From Micrococcaceae bacterium RIT 802 (GTDB lineage: Bacteria > Actinomycetota > Actinomycetes > Actinomycetales > Micrococcaceae): DNA of 61,975 bases. A program made the position numbers and the translations under genes. This document shows positions 47,955 to 58,538 of this stretch, one piece after another. Location of the stretch: positions 1 to 61,975 of the forward strand of contig JAFEMX010000019.1 in assembly GCA_016892645.1 (NCBI GenBank), read 5' to 3'. Position 1 is the stretch's first letter, and each line of letters begins with the position of its first letter. Below the pieces are notes generated by a model, which saw only the letters and a list, made by a program, of their open reading frames with translations, was not told the DNA's origin and did not search any database.

Positions 47955-48392
47955 ATGAGAATCAACGCCTTCGCGGACGTCTGCCTGCGCATCCTCATGC
48001 TCCTGGCCGCCCGGCCCGGGGAGCAGCTGACCACGCGGGAGATCGCCGCGTCGATCGACATCCCCTACAACCAGGTCAGCAAGGCGGTGCTGCGGCTGGG
48101 CCAGCTCGGGCACGTCGATGTCCACCGCGGCCGGTCCGGCGGGGTGCGGATCAGCACCACCGGCCTGGACGCCCGCCCCGGGTCCATCCTCCGCTCCCTC
48201 GACGAGCAGCCCGATGTCGTCGACTGCACGCGGACCGACGGGTCGGCCTGTCCGCTCATCGCCGGCTGCCGGTTGCGCAGCGCCTTCGCCCGCGCCCGCG
48301 AGGCCTTCTACGGTGAGCTTGACCACACCACCATCCGCGAGCTCTCCGCGTCCCCTGCGTTGGTGCGGATGTCGATGCCGACCCTTCCGTAA
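47955..48392 (+). CDS. nsrR: Rrf2 family regulator, NsrR-like nitric oxide sensor
   Basis: A 145-residue Rrf2 protein. It has the N-terminal winged helix (LRILMLLAARPGEQLTTREI, YNQVSKAVLRLGQLG, GRSGGVRI) and three cysteines, Cys91, Cys99 and Cys105, at the place where NsrR binds its Fe-S cluster. It sits 86 bp upstream of hmp, its expected target for NO detoxification. The ATG at 47955 gives the usual length; a longer in-frame form overlaps the preceding gene. The C-terminal end reads RMSMPTLP. Confidence 0.9.
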   Translation: MRINAFADVCLRILMLLAARPGEQLTTREIAASIDIPYNQVSKAVLRLGQLGHVDVHRGRSGGVRISTTGLDARPGSILRSLDEQPDVVDCTRTDGSACPLIAGCRLRSAFARAREAFYGELDHTTIRELSASPALVRMSMPTLP

Positions 48393-48408
48393 CCGATTTG
48401 CACCCGAC

Positions 48409-48459
48409 TTCTACGCGGTGTAGAAATGGCTCATAATACTTGCGGATCAGACGCAAGTA
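48409..48459 (+). promoter_or_regulatory. hmp promoter with two flanking palindromes (candidate NsrR operators)
   Basis: TTCTAC (48409-48414), 17-bp spacer, CATAAT (48432-48437) form a promoter. Inverted repeat TTCTAC-N5-GTAGAA (48409-48425) covers the -35 region, and TACTTGCG-N7-CGCAAGTA (48437-48459) begins at the end of the -10 box and covers the start point. Two operators bracketing a promoter next to nsrR suggest direct repression. Confidence 0.6.
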
Positions 48460-48478
48460 ATCGACTCGAGGAGATCCG

Positions 48479-49660
48479 ATGCTCTCAGAAACGTCCCGCC
48501 CCGTCATCGAGGCCACCCTGCCCGTCATCGGGGAACGGATCGGCGAGATCACCAAGAAGTTCTACGCCGGCATGTTCGCCGCCCGGCCCGAACTGCTCGA
48601 CGGGATGTTCAGCCGCGCCAACCAGCAGAACGGGGCGCAGCAGAAGGCCCTCGCCGGCAGCATCGCCGCCTTCGCCACCCACCTGGTCCAGCACCCCGAG
48701 ACGCTGCCCGAGTCGATCCTGGCGCGCATCGCCCACAAGCACACCTCCCTGGGCATCCAGCCCGAGCAGTACCAGATCGTCTTCGAACACCTCTTCGCCG
48801 CCATCGCCGAGGACCTGGGCGAGGCCGCCACCGACGAGGTCGTCGCCGCCTGGACCGAGGTCTACTGGCTGATGGCCGACGCCCTGGTCAAGATCGAGAC
48901 GGGCCTCTACGCCGAGCAGGCCAACGACCGCATCTACGCCCCCTGGCGCCTGGCCAGCCGCGAATCCGTGGGCACCGACTGCGTGACCTTCCGCTTCGTC
49001 CGGGCAGATGACACCGCCGTCTCCGTGGCCAAGCCGGGCCAGTTCGTGAGCATCCGCCTGCCGCTGGCCGACGGGCTGCGCCAGGTCCGCCAGTACTCGC
49101 TCTCCGACGCCGTCTCCTCCACCACCGAACGCGTGCTGACCACCAAGCTCGACACCGGCGGCGAGGTCTCCCCGTTCATGCACGCCACCCTGCAGGTCGG
49201 CGACGTCGTGGAGCTGTCGAACCCCTACGGCGACATCACCCTGGACATGGAGGGCGCGCCGATCATCATCGCCACCGCCGGCATCGGCTGCACGCCCAGC
49301 GCCTCCGCCCTGCAGGCCCTCGCCGAGCTCGAATCCGAGCGCCAGGTGCTCGTCCTGCACGCGGAACAGCGCGAGGACAACTGGGCGCTGAAGGACCAGA
49401 TGCGCTCCGCCGTGGAGGCGCTGCCCAACGCCGAGCTGAAGCTGTGGCTCGAGGACGCCAGCACCAAGTCGGAGGACACCCTGGCCGCCGAGGGCTTCAT
49501 GGACCTCACCGGCGTCGAGCTGCCCGCCGACGCGCGGATGTACCTGTGCGGTCCACTGCCGTTCATGCGCGCCGTCCGCAGCCAGGCGATCGCCGCCGGC
49601 ATCCCCGCAACGAACATCCACTACGAGGTCTTCGGACCCGACCTCTGGCTCGCCGCCTGA
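48479..49660 (+). CDS. hmp: Flavohemoglobin nitric oxide dioxygenase
   Basis: Hmp oxidises NO to nitrate using O2 and NAD(P)H. The 393-residue protein has a globin domain (B10 Tyr29 in KKFYAGMF, proximal His88 in IAHKHTSLG, Gln in PEQYQIVF) and a ferredoxin-reductase-like FAD/NAD domain (RQYSLSDA, GGEVSPFMH, ATAGIGCTPSASAL, YLCGPLPFM, YEVFGPD). The ATG follows GAGGAG with good spacing. It is downstream of an NsrR-like regulator with palindromic operator candidates, and ends at an intrinsic terminator. Confidence 0.96.
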   Translation: MLSETSRPVIEATLPVIGERIGEITKKFYAGMFAARPELLDGMFSRANQQNGAQQKALAGSIAAFATHLVQHPETLPESILARIAHKHTSLGIQPEQYQIVFEHLFAAIAEDLGEAATDEVVAAWTEVYWLMADALVKIETGLYAEQANDRIYAPWRLASRESVGTDCVTFRFVRADDTAVSVAKPGQFVSIRLPLADGLRQVRQYSLSDAVSSTTERVLTTKLDTGGEVSPFMHATLQVGDVVELSNPYGDITLDMEGAPIIIATAGIGCTPSASALQALAELESERQVLVLHAEQREDNWALKDQMRSAVEALPNAELKLWLEDASTKSEDTLAAEGFMDLTGVELPADARMYLCGPLPFMRAVRSQAIAAGIPATNIHYEVFGPDLWLAA

Positions 49661-49731
49661 GCCCCACCTACTGCGGAGCACGACGGCGGGGCCTCCTGGG
49701 GAGAAGCCTGGCCGGGGGGAACTCCGCGGCG

Positions 49732-49770
49732 AAGGGCCCGCGACCTGGATTAGCCAGGGCGCGGGCCCTT
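49732..49770 (+). terminator. Terminator after hmp
   Basis: An 11-bp stem AAGGGCCCGCG/CGCGGGCCCTT with an inner CCTGG/CCAGG stem lies 71 bp past the hmp stop. It ends CCTTCC, a weak U-tract. Confidence 0.65.
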
Positions 49771-49783
49771 CCGTTACGCTCGC

Positions 49784-51729
<1,946 letters not shown>

Positions 51730-51762
51730 TGAGCCGGGTTCCCGGGCCCCTGCGGCGTGCCG

Positions 51763-52626
51763 CTAGAGCCCGGGGACCCGTTCCAGCCGGGGATGCGCCT
51801 CGCCGCGTTCGATCCAGGCGCGGACCATGGCGTTGAAGAACAGCGGGTCCTCGATGCTCCACTGGTGGTGCATTCCCGGGGCGATGCGGAATTCGGTGTC
51901 CGGGCGCACGGCGGCCACGTCGGCGAAGCCCTTGCGCACCACCGCCGGTTCACGTGCCCCGGCCACCATCAGCAGGCGTCCGGCGAAGTCCCCCAGCCCC
52001 TCGGGCAGCCCGCCGGCATAGACCTCCTCGGTCATGGCCTTCATGTTCTCCGGGCGCAGGCTCAGCCCGTGGTCGGAGTATATCCTGCGGGAGTTCGCGG
52101 GGATCCCGAAGGCACCGGCCTGGACCTTCCAGAACCATTCGGCGTCGCCGAAGCGCAGCTGGGTGGCCGCCGAGATCCGGGCGGCGGCGCCGACCGGCCG
52201 GATGGCCGCCCCGGAGAACAGCGCGGTGGCGAACAACTCGGGGTGCCGGGCGAGCGCCCGCAGCCCGATGACGGCGCCGAGCGAGAGGCCGACCAGGTGG
52301 ACCCGCCCGTCCTCGACCTCCTCCGCGATGAAGGCGGCGACGTCGTCGGCCGCGCTGTCCAGCCCGTGCCAGTCCTCCGTCGCCCGTGCCCCGAAGCCGG
52401 GCAGGTGCGGGGTGAAGACCTGGTAGGCGGGGAACGCCTTGACCTGCGGGTCCCACATCCAGTTGGCGACGTTGCCCCCGTGCAGGAAGACCAGCGTCTG
52501 GGCCGGTTTGCCGTCGGCGCGTGCGCGCAGCGGCCGGTGGATCTCCGCGTAGCCTGCGGGGTCCAGCCGTGCGGCGGCCCCGGGGGTCCCGGCGGCATCC
52601 GGGCGGGTGGCGGGGTGCTCGCTCAT
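51763..52626 (-). CDS. Alpha/beta hydrolase
   Basis: A 287-residue serine hydrolase with oxyanion-loop TLVFLHGGNVANWMW, nucleophile elbow LVGLSLGAVIG (Ser115), and catalytic His in APGMHHQWS. A cap region spans about residues 140-200. The substrate is unknown; the fold includes esterases and haloalkane-type hydrolases. Its ATG overlaps the stop of the upstream PadR gene, so the regulator and enzyme are co-transcribed and the regulator probably controls this enzyme. Confidence 0.85.
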   Translation of the reverse strand: MSEHPATRPDAAGTPGAAARLDPAGYAEIHRPLRARADGKPAQTLVFLHGGNVANWMWDPQVKAFPAYQVFTPHLPGFGARATEDWHGLDSAADDVAAFIAEEVEDGRVHLVGLSLGAVIGLRALARHPELFATALFSGAAIRPVGAAARISAATQLRFGDAEWFWKVQAGAFGIPANSRRIYSDHGLSLRPENMKAMTEEVYAGGLPEGLGDFAGRLLMVAGAREPAVVRKGFADVAAVRPDTEFRIAPGMHHQWSIEDPLFFNAMVRAWIERGEAHPRLERVPGL

Positions 52627-53150
52627 GGCAGGTTCCCTTCGACGGCGTCGAGCCAGGAGAGTTCCGCGTCGACGTGCGCGATCCCGTGGTCCAGGGTCGC
52701 GGCCATCAGGTAGCCGCGGCGGTCGGTCAGCGCCGCCTCGTCGAGTTCGGCACGAAGGACCCGGTAGGAGTGGTGGAGTTCCCTGGCCTCGGCGCGGCGG
52801 GCGGCCAGCAGTCCCCTGACCTCGTCGCGGGCCAGGCCCCCGGAGAAGAAGATGCGCCCCAGGAACGGCTCGCGGGCCGGCTGGCGGTCCAGAGCCCCGG
52901 TGAGCCAGTCCTGCAGTGCGGTGCGGCCGGCGGCGGTGATGTGGTGTTCCTGGCGGGCGGGGTAGTTCTCCTGCGGGACGGTCCGCACCGTGGCCAGCCC
53001 GTCGGTGACCAGTTGCGCCAACGTGCGGTAGATCTGTGCCTTGTCGGCATTCCAGAAGTGGTTGATGCTCGAGTCGAAGTGCTTCTTCAGGTCGTAGCCG
53101 GTCATCGGCGAGAGGCTGAGCAGCCCGAGGATCAAGCGCGCGAGGATCAT
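52623..53150 (-). CDS. PadR family regulator with C-terminal VIRF-type domain
   Basis: A 175-residue PadR-s2-like protein. The N-terminal winged helix shows ILGLLSLSPMTGYDLKKHF, KAQIYRTLAQLVTDGLA and HHITAAGRTALQDWL; the C-terminal helical domain (residues about 90-175) mediates dimerisation and ligand response in the family. It is the first gene of a two-gene unit with the alpha/beta hydrolase (ATGA overlap). The direct repeat ATCATGCC-N3-ATCATGCC (53147-53165, plus-strand reading) covers its start codon and may be regulatory or chance. Confidence 0.88.
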   Translation of the reverse strand: MILARLILGLLSLSPMTGYDLKKHFDSSINHFWNADKAQIYRTLAQLVTDGLATVRTVPQENYPARQEHHITAAGRTALQDWLTGALDRQPAREPFLGRIFFSGGLARDEVRGLLAARRAEARELHHSYRVLRAELDEAALTDRRGYLMAATLDHGIAHVDAELSWLDAVEGNLP

Positions 53151-53245
53151 GCCACCATCATGCCAGTCCGCTAGGTGAAAAGTCGCCCATCACCCCGGCG
53201 TGTGCACCGGCCGCCGCCGTCGCCCGTCGCGGGCTCCACCACGCA

Positions 53246-53292
53246 CGACGGCGGGGAGCGCACCCGGGTGCCGGGTGGACTCCCCGCCGTCG
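53246..53292 (-). terminator. Possible hairpin terminator after pckG
   Basis: A 13-bp stem CGACGGCGGGGAG/CTCCCCGCCGTCG with a 21-nt interior lies just past the pckG stop. It has no T-tract on the minus strand. Its stem shares GCACGACGGCG with several other hairpins in this contig. Confidence 0.4.
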
Positions 53293-53306
53293 GGGGTGGC
53301 CGGCCG

Positions 53307-55151
53307 CTAGGCGCCGAGGCGCTGCTTCAGCCCGGCCAGCTCGTTCTGCAGCGAAGTGGGCAGCGACTCGCCGAAGTTGGCGTACCACTCCTCGATGCCG
53401 GCCAGCTCCTGCTTCCACTCCTCCGGATCGACCGCGACGGCGACCTCGACGTCCTCGGCGGTGAACCCGTCCAGGCCGGTGAGGTCCATCGACGCGCCGG
53501 TCGGCACGTAGCCGATCGGGGTTTCGCGGGCGTCGGCAGTCCCCTCGATGCGCTCGATGATCCACTTCAGCACGCGGGAGTTGTCGCCGAACCCGGGCCA
53601 GGCGAAGCCGCCCTCGGGCGTGCGGCGGAACCAGTTGACCAGGAAGATGCGCGGCAGGCGCTCCGGGTTGGCCTTGGACTCGATGGAGTCCCAGTGGTTG
53701 AGGTAGTCCCCGGCGTCGTAGCCGATAAAGGGCAGCATCGCCATCGGGTCGCGGCGGACCCGTCCGACGGCACCGGCGGCGGCGGCGGTCGTCTCCGAGG
53801 AGAGCGTGGAGCCCATGAAGATGCCGTTGGTCCACGAACGGGCCTCGGTCACCAGCGGGATCGTGGTCTTGCGGCGGCCGCCGAAGAGGATCGCGTGGAT
53901 CTCGACGCCGTCCGGGTTGTAGAACTCCTCGGCGAGCATGTCGATCTGGTTGATCGGCGTGCAGAAGCGCGAGTTCGGGTGGGCCGCGGGGGTGCCGGAC
54001 TCCGGCGTCCAGTCGTTGCCGAGCCAGTCGGTCAGATGGGCGGGGACCTCGTCGGTCATGCCCTCCCACCAGACGCCGCCGTCATCGGTGAGGGCGACGT
54101 TGGTGAAGATCGAGTTGCCCTTGGTGATGGCGCGCATGGCGTTGGGGTTGGTCGCCCAGCCGGTGCCGGGGGCGACGCCGAACAGGCCGTACTCCGGGTT
54201 GACCCCGCGCAGTTCGCCCTCCTTGCCGATGCGCATCCAGTTGATGTCATCGCCCAGGGTCTCGGCCTTCCAACCCTCGACCGTCGGGTCCAGCAGGGCC
54301 AGGTTGGTCTTGCCGCAGGCCGACGGGAACGCGGCGGCGACGTTGTAGCTCTTGCCCTGGGGGCTGGTGAGCTTGAGGATCAGCATGTGCTCGGCAAGCC
54401 AGCCCTCGTCGCGGGCCATGACGGAGGCGATGCGCAGCGCGAAGCACTTCTTGCCCAGCAGCGCATTGCCGCCGTAGCCGGAGCCGTAGGACCAGATCGA
54501 GCGGTCCTCGGGGAAGTGCACGATCCACTTCTCCTCGTTGCACGGCCATGGCACGTCGGCCTGGCCCGGCTCCAGGGGGGCACCCACCGAGTGCACTGCC
54601 GGAACGAAGAACGCGTTGGTCGCCTCCATCTTGCGCAGCACGTCGTCGCCGATGCGCGCCATGATCCGCATGGAGGCCACGACGTAGGCGGAGTCGGTGA
54701 CCTCGACGCCGAACTGCGGCTGCTCCGCGTCCAGCGGCCCCATGACGAACGGGATGACGTACATGGTCCGGCCGCGCATGGCCCCCTTGAAGAGGTTCTG
54801 CAGGATCGGGGTCATCTCCTGCGGGTCCATCCAGTTGTTGGTGAACCCGGCGTCGCGCTTCTCGGGCGAGCAGATGAAGGTCCGCTCCTCCACCCGGGCG
54901 ACGTCCTTCGGATCGGAGAACGCGGCGAAGGAGTTCGGGAATTTCTCCTCGTCCAGGCGCACCAGCGTGCCGGCGTCGACCAGCTCCCCGGTGAGGCGGT
55001 TGACCTCTTCTTGGCTGCCATCGACCCAATGGACACTGGCCGGCTCGGTGAGCTCGACGATGTCGGACACCCATGCCAATAGCTGTGCGTGGGTCGTCGG
55101 TGCCGTCTGACGCTCCGCGTCGAGGACCGTCTGATCGGAGCGCTCGCTCAT
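53307..55151 (-). CDS. pckG: Phosphoenolpyruvate carboxykinase (GTP)
   Basis: PckG makes PEP from oxaloacetate with GTP, the first committed gluconeogenic step. The 614-residue protein has the GTP-type P-loop [13 protein letters not shown] (near residue 285), [48 protein letters not shown] and [22 protein letters not shown]. The start ATG 55151 follows GGAGGG by 7 nt. A CRP/GlxR-like palindrome lies about 150 bp upstream. It is monocistronic. Confidence 0.96.
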   Translation of the reverse strand: MSERSDQTVLDAERQTAPTTHAQLLAWVSDIVELTEPASVHWVDGSQEEVNRLTGELVDAGTLVRLDEEKFPNSFAAFSDPKDVARVEERTFICSPEKRDAGFTNNWMDPQEMTPILQNLFKGAMRGRTMYVIPFVMGPLDAEQPQFGVEVTDSAYVVASMRIMARIGDDVLRKMEATNAFFVPAVHSVGAPLEPGQADVPWPCNEEKWIVHFPEDRSIWSYGSGYGGNALLGKKCFALRIASVMARDEGWLAEHMLILKLTSPQGKSYNVAAAFPSACGKTNLALLDPTVEGWKAETLGDDINWMRIGKEGELRGVNPEYGLFGVAPGTGWATNPNAMRAITKGNSIFTNVALTDDGGVWWEGMTDEVPAHLTDWLGNDWTPESGTPAAHPNSRFCTPINQIDMLAEEFYNPDGVEIHAILFGGRRKTTIPLVTEARSWTNGIFMGSTLSSETTAAAAGAVGRVRRDPMAMLPFIGYDAGDYLNHWDSIESKANPERLPRIFLVNWFRRTPEGGFAWPGFGDNSRVLKWIIERIEGTADARETPIGYVPTGASMDLTGLDGFTAEDVEVAVAVDPEEWKQELAGIEEWYANFGESLPTSLQNELAGLKQRLGA

Positions 55152-55299
55152 GTCCATTCCCTCCATTGGGCTGTTGCTGGTCTTACCGATGCTAGGACGG
55201 CGGGACAGGGGCACGACGGCGGCCCCCGGCTCCACACGCCCCCCACCCCGGTCTCCCGGCACTTCTCCCCCGGAATTCCGGGCCTCTCATCATACCCCG

Positions 55300-55315
55300 T
55301 GTGATTAAGATCACG
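55300..55315. promoter_or_regulatory. CRP/GlxR-like site upstream of pckG
   Basis: TGTGATTAAGATCACG matches TGTGA-N6-TCACA in all but the last base. It lies about 150 bp upstream of pckG and about 120 bp before tRNA-Arg. PEP carboxykinase genes are known CRP/GlxR targets in corynebacteria, which fits. The palindrome TAGACCGGTCTA (55316-55327) abuts it. Confidence 0.6.
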
Positions 55316-55376
55316 TAGACCGGTCTAGTCAAATTCGCCACGGTGTCCGCCCGCCACGGGTCCGCCTGCCTCGATT

Positions 55377-55404
55377 TTGCACCCCCGCCAACTGTCTGTA
55401 TAGT
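55377..55404 (+). promoter_or_regulatory. Promoter of tRNA-Arg
   Basis: TTGCAC (55377-55382), 16-bp spacer, TATAGT (55399-55404), 32 bp before the mature tRNA. Confidence 0.65.
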
Positions 55405-55436
55405 TATTCGAGGTCAGCGACGAGGTCACGGACCGA

Positions 55437-55510
<74 letters not shown>

Positions 55511-55517
55511 CCGACAG

Positions 55518-55543
55518 AAAGGCCCCGCTTCGGCGGGGCCTTT
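55518..55543 (+). terminator. Terminator after tRNA-Arg
   Basis: Perfect stem AAAGGCCCCGC / GCGGGGCCTTT with a stable TTCG tetraloop, ending TTTCGG. Confidence 0.85.
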
Positions 55544-55602
55544 CGGCGTTCCCGTCCCCTCCCTCCCATGGCAGGGTGAAACGAAAACCACACCGCCACT
55601 AA

Positions 55603-55632
55603 TTGAACTGACCGGTCAGTTTGATTTAGCAT
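55603..55632 (+). promoter_or_regulatory. Promoter and perfect TetR-type operator of the pseudo-ABC/YhgE/TetR operon
   Basis: TTGAAC (55603-55608), 18-bp spacer, TAGCAT (55627-55632), then the GTG start after 6 nt. The 16-bp perfect palindrome AACTGACCGGTCAGTT (55606-55621) lies between the -35 and -10 boxes. The last gene of the operon encodes a TetR regulator, so autorepression through this site is likely. Confidence 0.75.
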
Positions 55633-55638
55633 GGAAGG

Positions 55639-56286
55639 GTGCTGATTGCCGACGAATTCTCCATCAACGGCCGCCACGGCCGGCTGGTCGAACCCACCAG
55701 CCTGGCCCTCGCCGCCGGCGAACTGCTGCTGGTCCAGGCCGAACCGCAGTCCACCCGGACCGCACTGGCCCTGGGCCTGAGCGCCCGCATGCGCCCGGAC
55801 ACCGGGGCCCTGGCCTGGGGCGGCGACGCGACACTGGCTGGGGTGCGCAGGATCAGCATGCTGGTGGATTCGCCAGAGATCAACGAACCCGAGTCCCACA
55901 TCAAGGTGCGGGACCTCGTCGCCGAGGACCTGGCCCTGCATCCCGGCCCGTTCTGGCGCCGCAGCAGCGTCGATACCTGGCTGGAGCGCCACCACGTGAC
56001 CGAACTGGCCGGCGAATTCGTCGACGCCATCGACCCATTGGATCGCCTGCGGATCCTCACCCACCTGGCCCAAGAGGACCACCAGACGGAACTGCTGGTG
56101 TTCGACACCCCCGACCGCCATGGCATCCCCGATGACGACTGGGTCGCCCATCTCGCCGGGACGGCGGCCGGTCGGCGGCACCCGGCCATCATCGCCATCG
56201 TCCAGCACGTCCCCGGCTCCTGGACCGGCAAGGTGGCCACCACCGGCCGCGACAATCTTCCCCACCCCACGGAGGCCCCCGCATGA
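55639..56286 (+). CDS. Degenerate ABC-ATPase-like protein, partner of YhgE
   Basis: A 215-residue protein that aligns in outline with an ABC nucleotide-binding domain: SLALAAGELLLVQAEPQSTR occupies the Walker A position, RMRPDTGALAWGGD the region after it, and LLVFDTPD the Walker B position. The Walker A glycines and lysine are gone (AEPQSTRT), no LSGGQ signature is visible, and the Walker B glutamate is Thr. It therefore probably does not hydrolyse ATP. It overlaps the YhgE gene by ATGA and opens a three-gene operon. The GTG start is set by the TAGCAT box 6 nt upstream. Some family members may keep ATP binding; this one lacks the residues. Confidence 0.8.
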   Translation: MLIADEFSINGRHGRLVEPTSLALAAGELLLVQAEPQSTRTALALGLSARMRPDTGALAWGGDATLAGVRRISMLVDSPEINEPESHIKVRDLVAEDLALHPGPFWRRSSVDTWLERHHVTELAGEFVDAIDPLDRLRILTHLAQEDHQTELLVFDTPDRHGIPDDDWVAHLAGTAAGRRHPAIIAIVQHVPGSWTGKVATTGRDNLPHPTEAPA

Positions 56287-58538
56287 CCACCCTTCGTCTG
56301 GCCCTGTCCGAACTCAAACGCATGACCAGCGGCGTCCTGCCGTGGATGGCCATCATCGCCATGACGCTGGTGCCCCTGCTCTACGGCGCCCTATACCTGT
56401 ACGCGAACTGGGATCCCTACTCGCACCTGGACAACGTGAAGGTCGCGCTGGTCAACGAGGACCAGGGAGCGCAGCAAGACGGCAAGGACCTCCACGTCGG
56501 GGACGATGTCGTCGACTCGCTGCTGGAGGACGCCACCTTCGGCTGGAACGTCGTGGGCTCCGAGGCCGAGGCCGAGGAGGGCGTGCGCACGGGCGAATAC
56601 GCCTTCGCCATGACGATCCCGAAGGACTTCTCCCGCAACCTGGCCTCCCCCGAGGACTTCGACGCGGCGAAACAGGCCATCTTGCAGGTGACCACCAACG
56701 ATGCGAACAACTACATGGTCGGCACGTTCGCCGATAAGCTCGCCGGCGAGGTCCATAACACCGTGGCCCGGGAAGTCGGCACCGAAACGGCCGACACCCT
56801 GCTGACCGGCTACGGGCGCATCCACTCCCAGATGGCGAAGGCGGCCGACGGAGCCGGCGATTTGCATGACGGGACAGTGAAGCTCGACGACGGCATCGCC
56901 ACCCTGGCCACGGGCGCCAAGAAGCTCGACTCCGGGGCCGGCGAGCTGGACTCGGGTGCGCGCCGACTCCAGGACGGCACCTCCTCGCTGGTGGCGGGCG
57001 AGCGGAAGCTGGTGACGGGAACCGGCACGCTGGCCTCGGGCGCAGGCGATCTGCAGGACGGGGCCGACCGGCTCTCAGGCGGCCTGGACACCCTGGAATC
57101 GAAGACCGCGACGCTGCCGCAGAAGACGCGGCAGCTCGCCGACGGGGCCGCGTCGGCCAATGCCGCCGGCAAGAAGCTGGCCGACGGCGCCGACCGGGTC
57201 GCCGACGGCAACGAGGAGCTCAGCGCCAAGGTCGGCAGTGCCGCCGAGACCATCAAGGCCCTGGAGAAGGACGCCGACCAACGCGCCGAGAGCTCCGTGG
57301 ACCAGCTGATCGAGGACGGCGTCATCACCGCCGACCAGGCCGAGGCCGCCCGTGCCTCCGTCAAGAAGCTGGCCGCCGACTCCGGCGTCACCGCCCAGGC
57401 GGAGAAGACCAGGAAGGAACTGGCGACGGCACAGGCGCAGATCGACCAGCTGGCCGCCGGCTCACGACAGGTCGCCACCGGCGCCTCCCAGCTCAGCGGC
57501 GGCCTCGGCACGCTGGCCACCGGCGCCGACCAGCTCGCCGATGCCACCCCGGCCCTGGTGTCGGGGATCTCCGATGCCGGCGACGGGGCCGGGCAGCTCT
57601 CGACCGGTGCGGGAAGGCTCTCCAGCGGCGCCAACACCCTGCTCGGCGGCCAACAGGACGCCCTGGCCGGGGCGAAACAGCTCGATGCCGGCGCCACGTC
57701 CCTCGTCGACGGCACCGGCACCCTCAAGCAGGGAACGTCCGATCTGCGCGGCGGCATCGGCGACCTGGCCTCCGGCGCGGACCAGCTGGTCGAGGGCTCG
57801 GGGACCCTGGCCGACAAGCTCGGCGAGGGGACGAAGCAGGTGCCCAACCCCTCGGACACCCAGAAGACCCAGGTCTCGAACGTCATCGGCGACCCCGTCT
57901 CGGTCGCCCAGAGCGACCAGGCCAGTGCCGGGACCTACGGCGAGGGGCTGGCACCGTTCTTCATGACGCTGGCCGTCTGGATCGGCGCGTTCATCCTGGT
58001 GCAGATCATGCGCCCGATCACCCACCGCGCCCTGGCCTCCAACGCGGCGTCCTGGAAGATCGCGATCGGCGGCTGGCTGCCGTTCCTGTTCCTCTCGATG
58101 CTGCAGGCCACGGTGCTCTACGGCGTGGTGCTCTTCGGCCTGGGCCTGGAGACCGCGCACCCGTGGCTGACCTGGGGGCTGTTCCTGATGGCGAGCGTGG
58201 CCTTCACGGCACTCGTGCAGGGCATCTGCGCCCTGTTGGGCACCCCCGGCAAGCTCGTGGTGCTGGTGCTGCTGGTCCTCCAGCTCGTCTCCGCCGGCGG
58301 CACGTTCCCGTGGGAGACCACTCCCGATCCGTTGCACGTGGCCCACAACCTGCTGCCCATGGGGCACGTGATCACCGGGCTGCGGCATCTGATGTACGGG
58401 GCGACGCTCGACGGCCTCGTCCCGCTGGTGCTGGCGCTGCTGGGCTATGCGGTGATCGGCCTGGCGATGAGCGTGCTGGCCGTGCACCGGGGCAAGACCT
58501 GGACGCTGAAGACCCTGCACCCGGAGCTCGCGGCATGA
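56283..58538 (+). CDS. YhgE/Pip (phage infection protein-like) membrane protein
   Basis: A 751-residue protein with one N-terminal membrane helix (LPWMAIIAMTLVPLLYGAL), a long extracytoplasmic region and about five C-terminal helices (residues about 560-740). It shows the N-terminal KVALVNEDQGA of the YhgE family. The middle (about 190-520) is built of many short Gly/Ala/Leu repeats (GAxxLxxG, e.g. LDSGAGELDSGARRLQDG), probably a long coiled or helical rod. Such proteins resemble the ABC-2 permease architecture, and Lactococcus Pip is a phage receptor. Here it follows an ABC-like partner and precedes a TetR gene, all coupled by ATGA overlaps. Confidence 0.9.
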   Translation: MTTLRLALSELKRMTSGVLPWMAIIAMTLVPLLYGALYLYANWDPYSHLDNVKVALVNEDQGAQQDGKDLHVGDDVVDSLLEDATFGWNVVGSEAEAEEGVRTGEYAFAMTIPKDFSRNLASPEDFDAAKQAILQVTTNDANNYMVGTFADKLAGEVHNTVAREVGTETADTLLTGYGRIHSQMAKAADGAGDLHDGTVKLDDGIATLATGAKKLDSGAGELDSGARRLQDGTSSLVAGERKLVTGTGTLASGAGDLQDGADRLSGGLDTLESKTATLPQKTRQLADGAASANAAGKKLADGADRVADGNEELSAKVGSAAETIKALEKDADQRAESSVDQLIEDGVITADQAEAARASVKKLAADSGVTAQAEKTRKELATAQAQIDQLAAGSRQVATGASQLSGGLGTLATGADQLADATPALVSGISDAGDGAGQLSTGAGRLSSGANTLLGGQQDALAGAKQLDAGATSLVDGTGTLKQGTSDLRGGIGDLASGADQLVEGSGTLADKLGEGTKQVPNPSDTQKTQVSNVIGDPVSVAQSDQASAGTYGEGLAPFFMTLAVWIGAFILVQIMRPITHRALASNAASWKIAIGGWLPFLFLSMLQATVLYGVVLFGLGLETAHPWLTWGLFLMASVAFTALVQGICALLGTPGKLVVLVLLVLQLVSAGGTFPWETTPDPLHVAHNLLPMGHVITGLRHLMYGATLDGLVPLVLALLGYAVIGLAMSVLAVHRGKTWTLKTLHPELAA

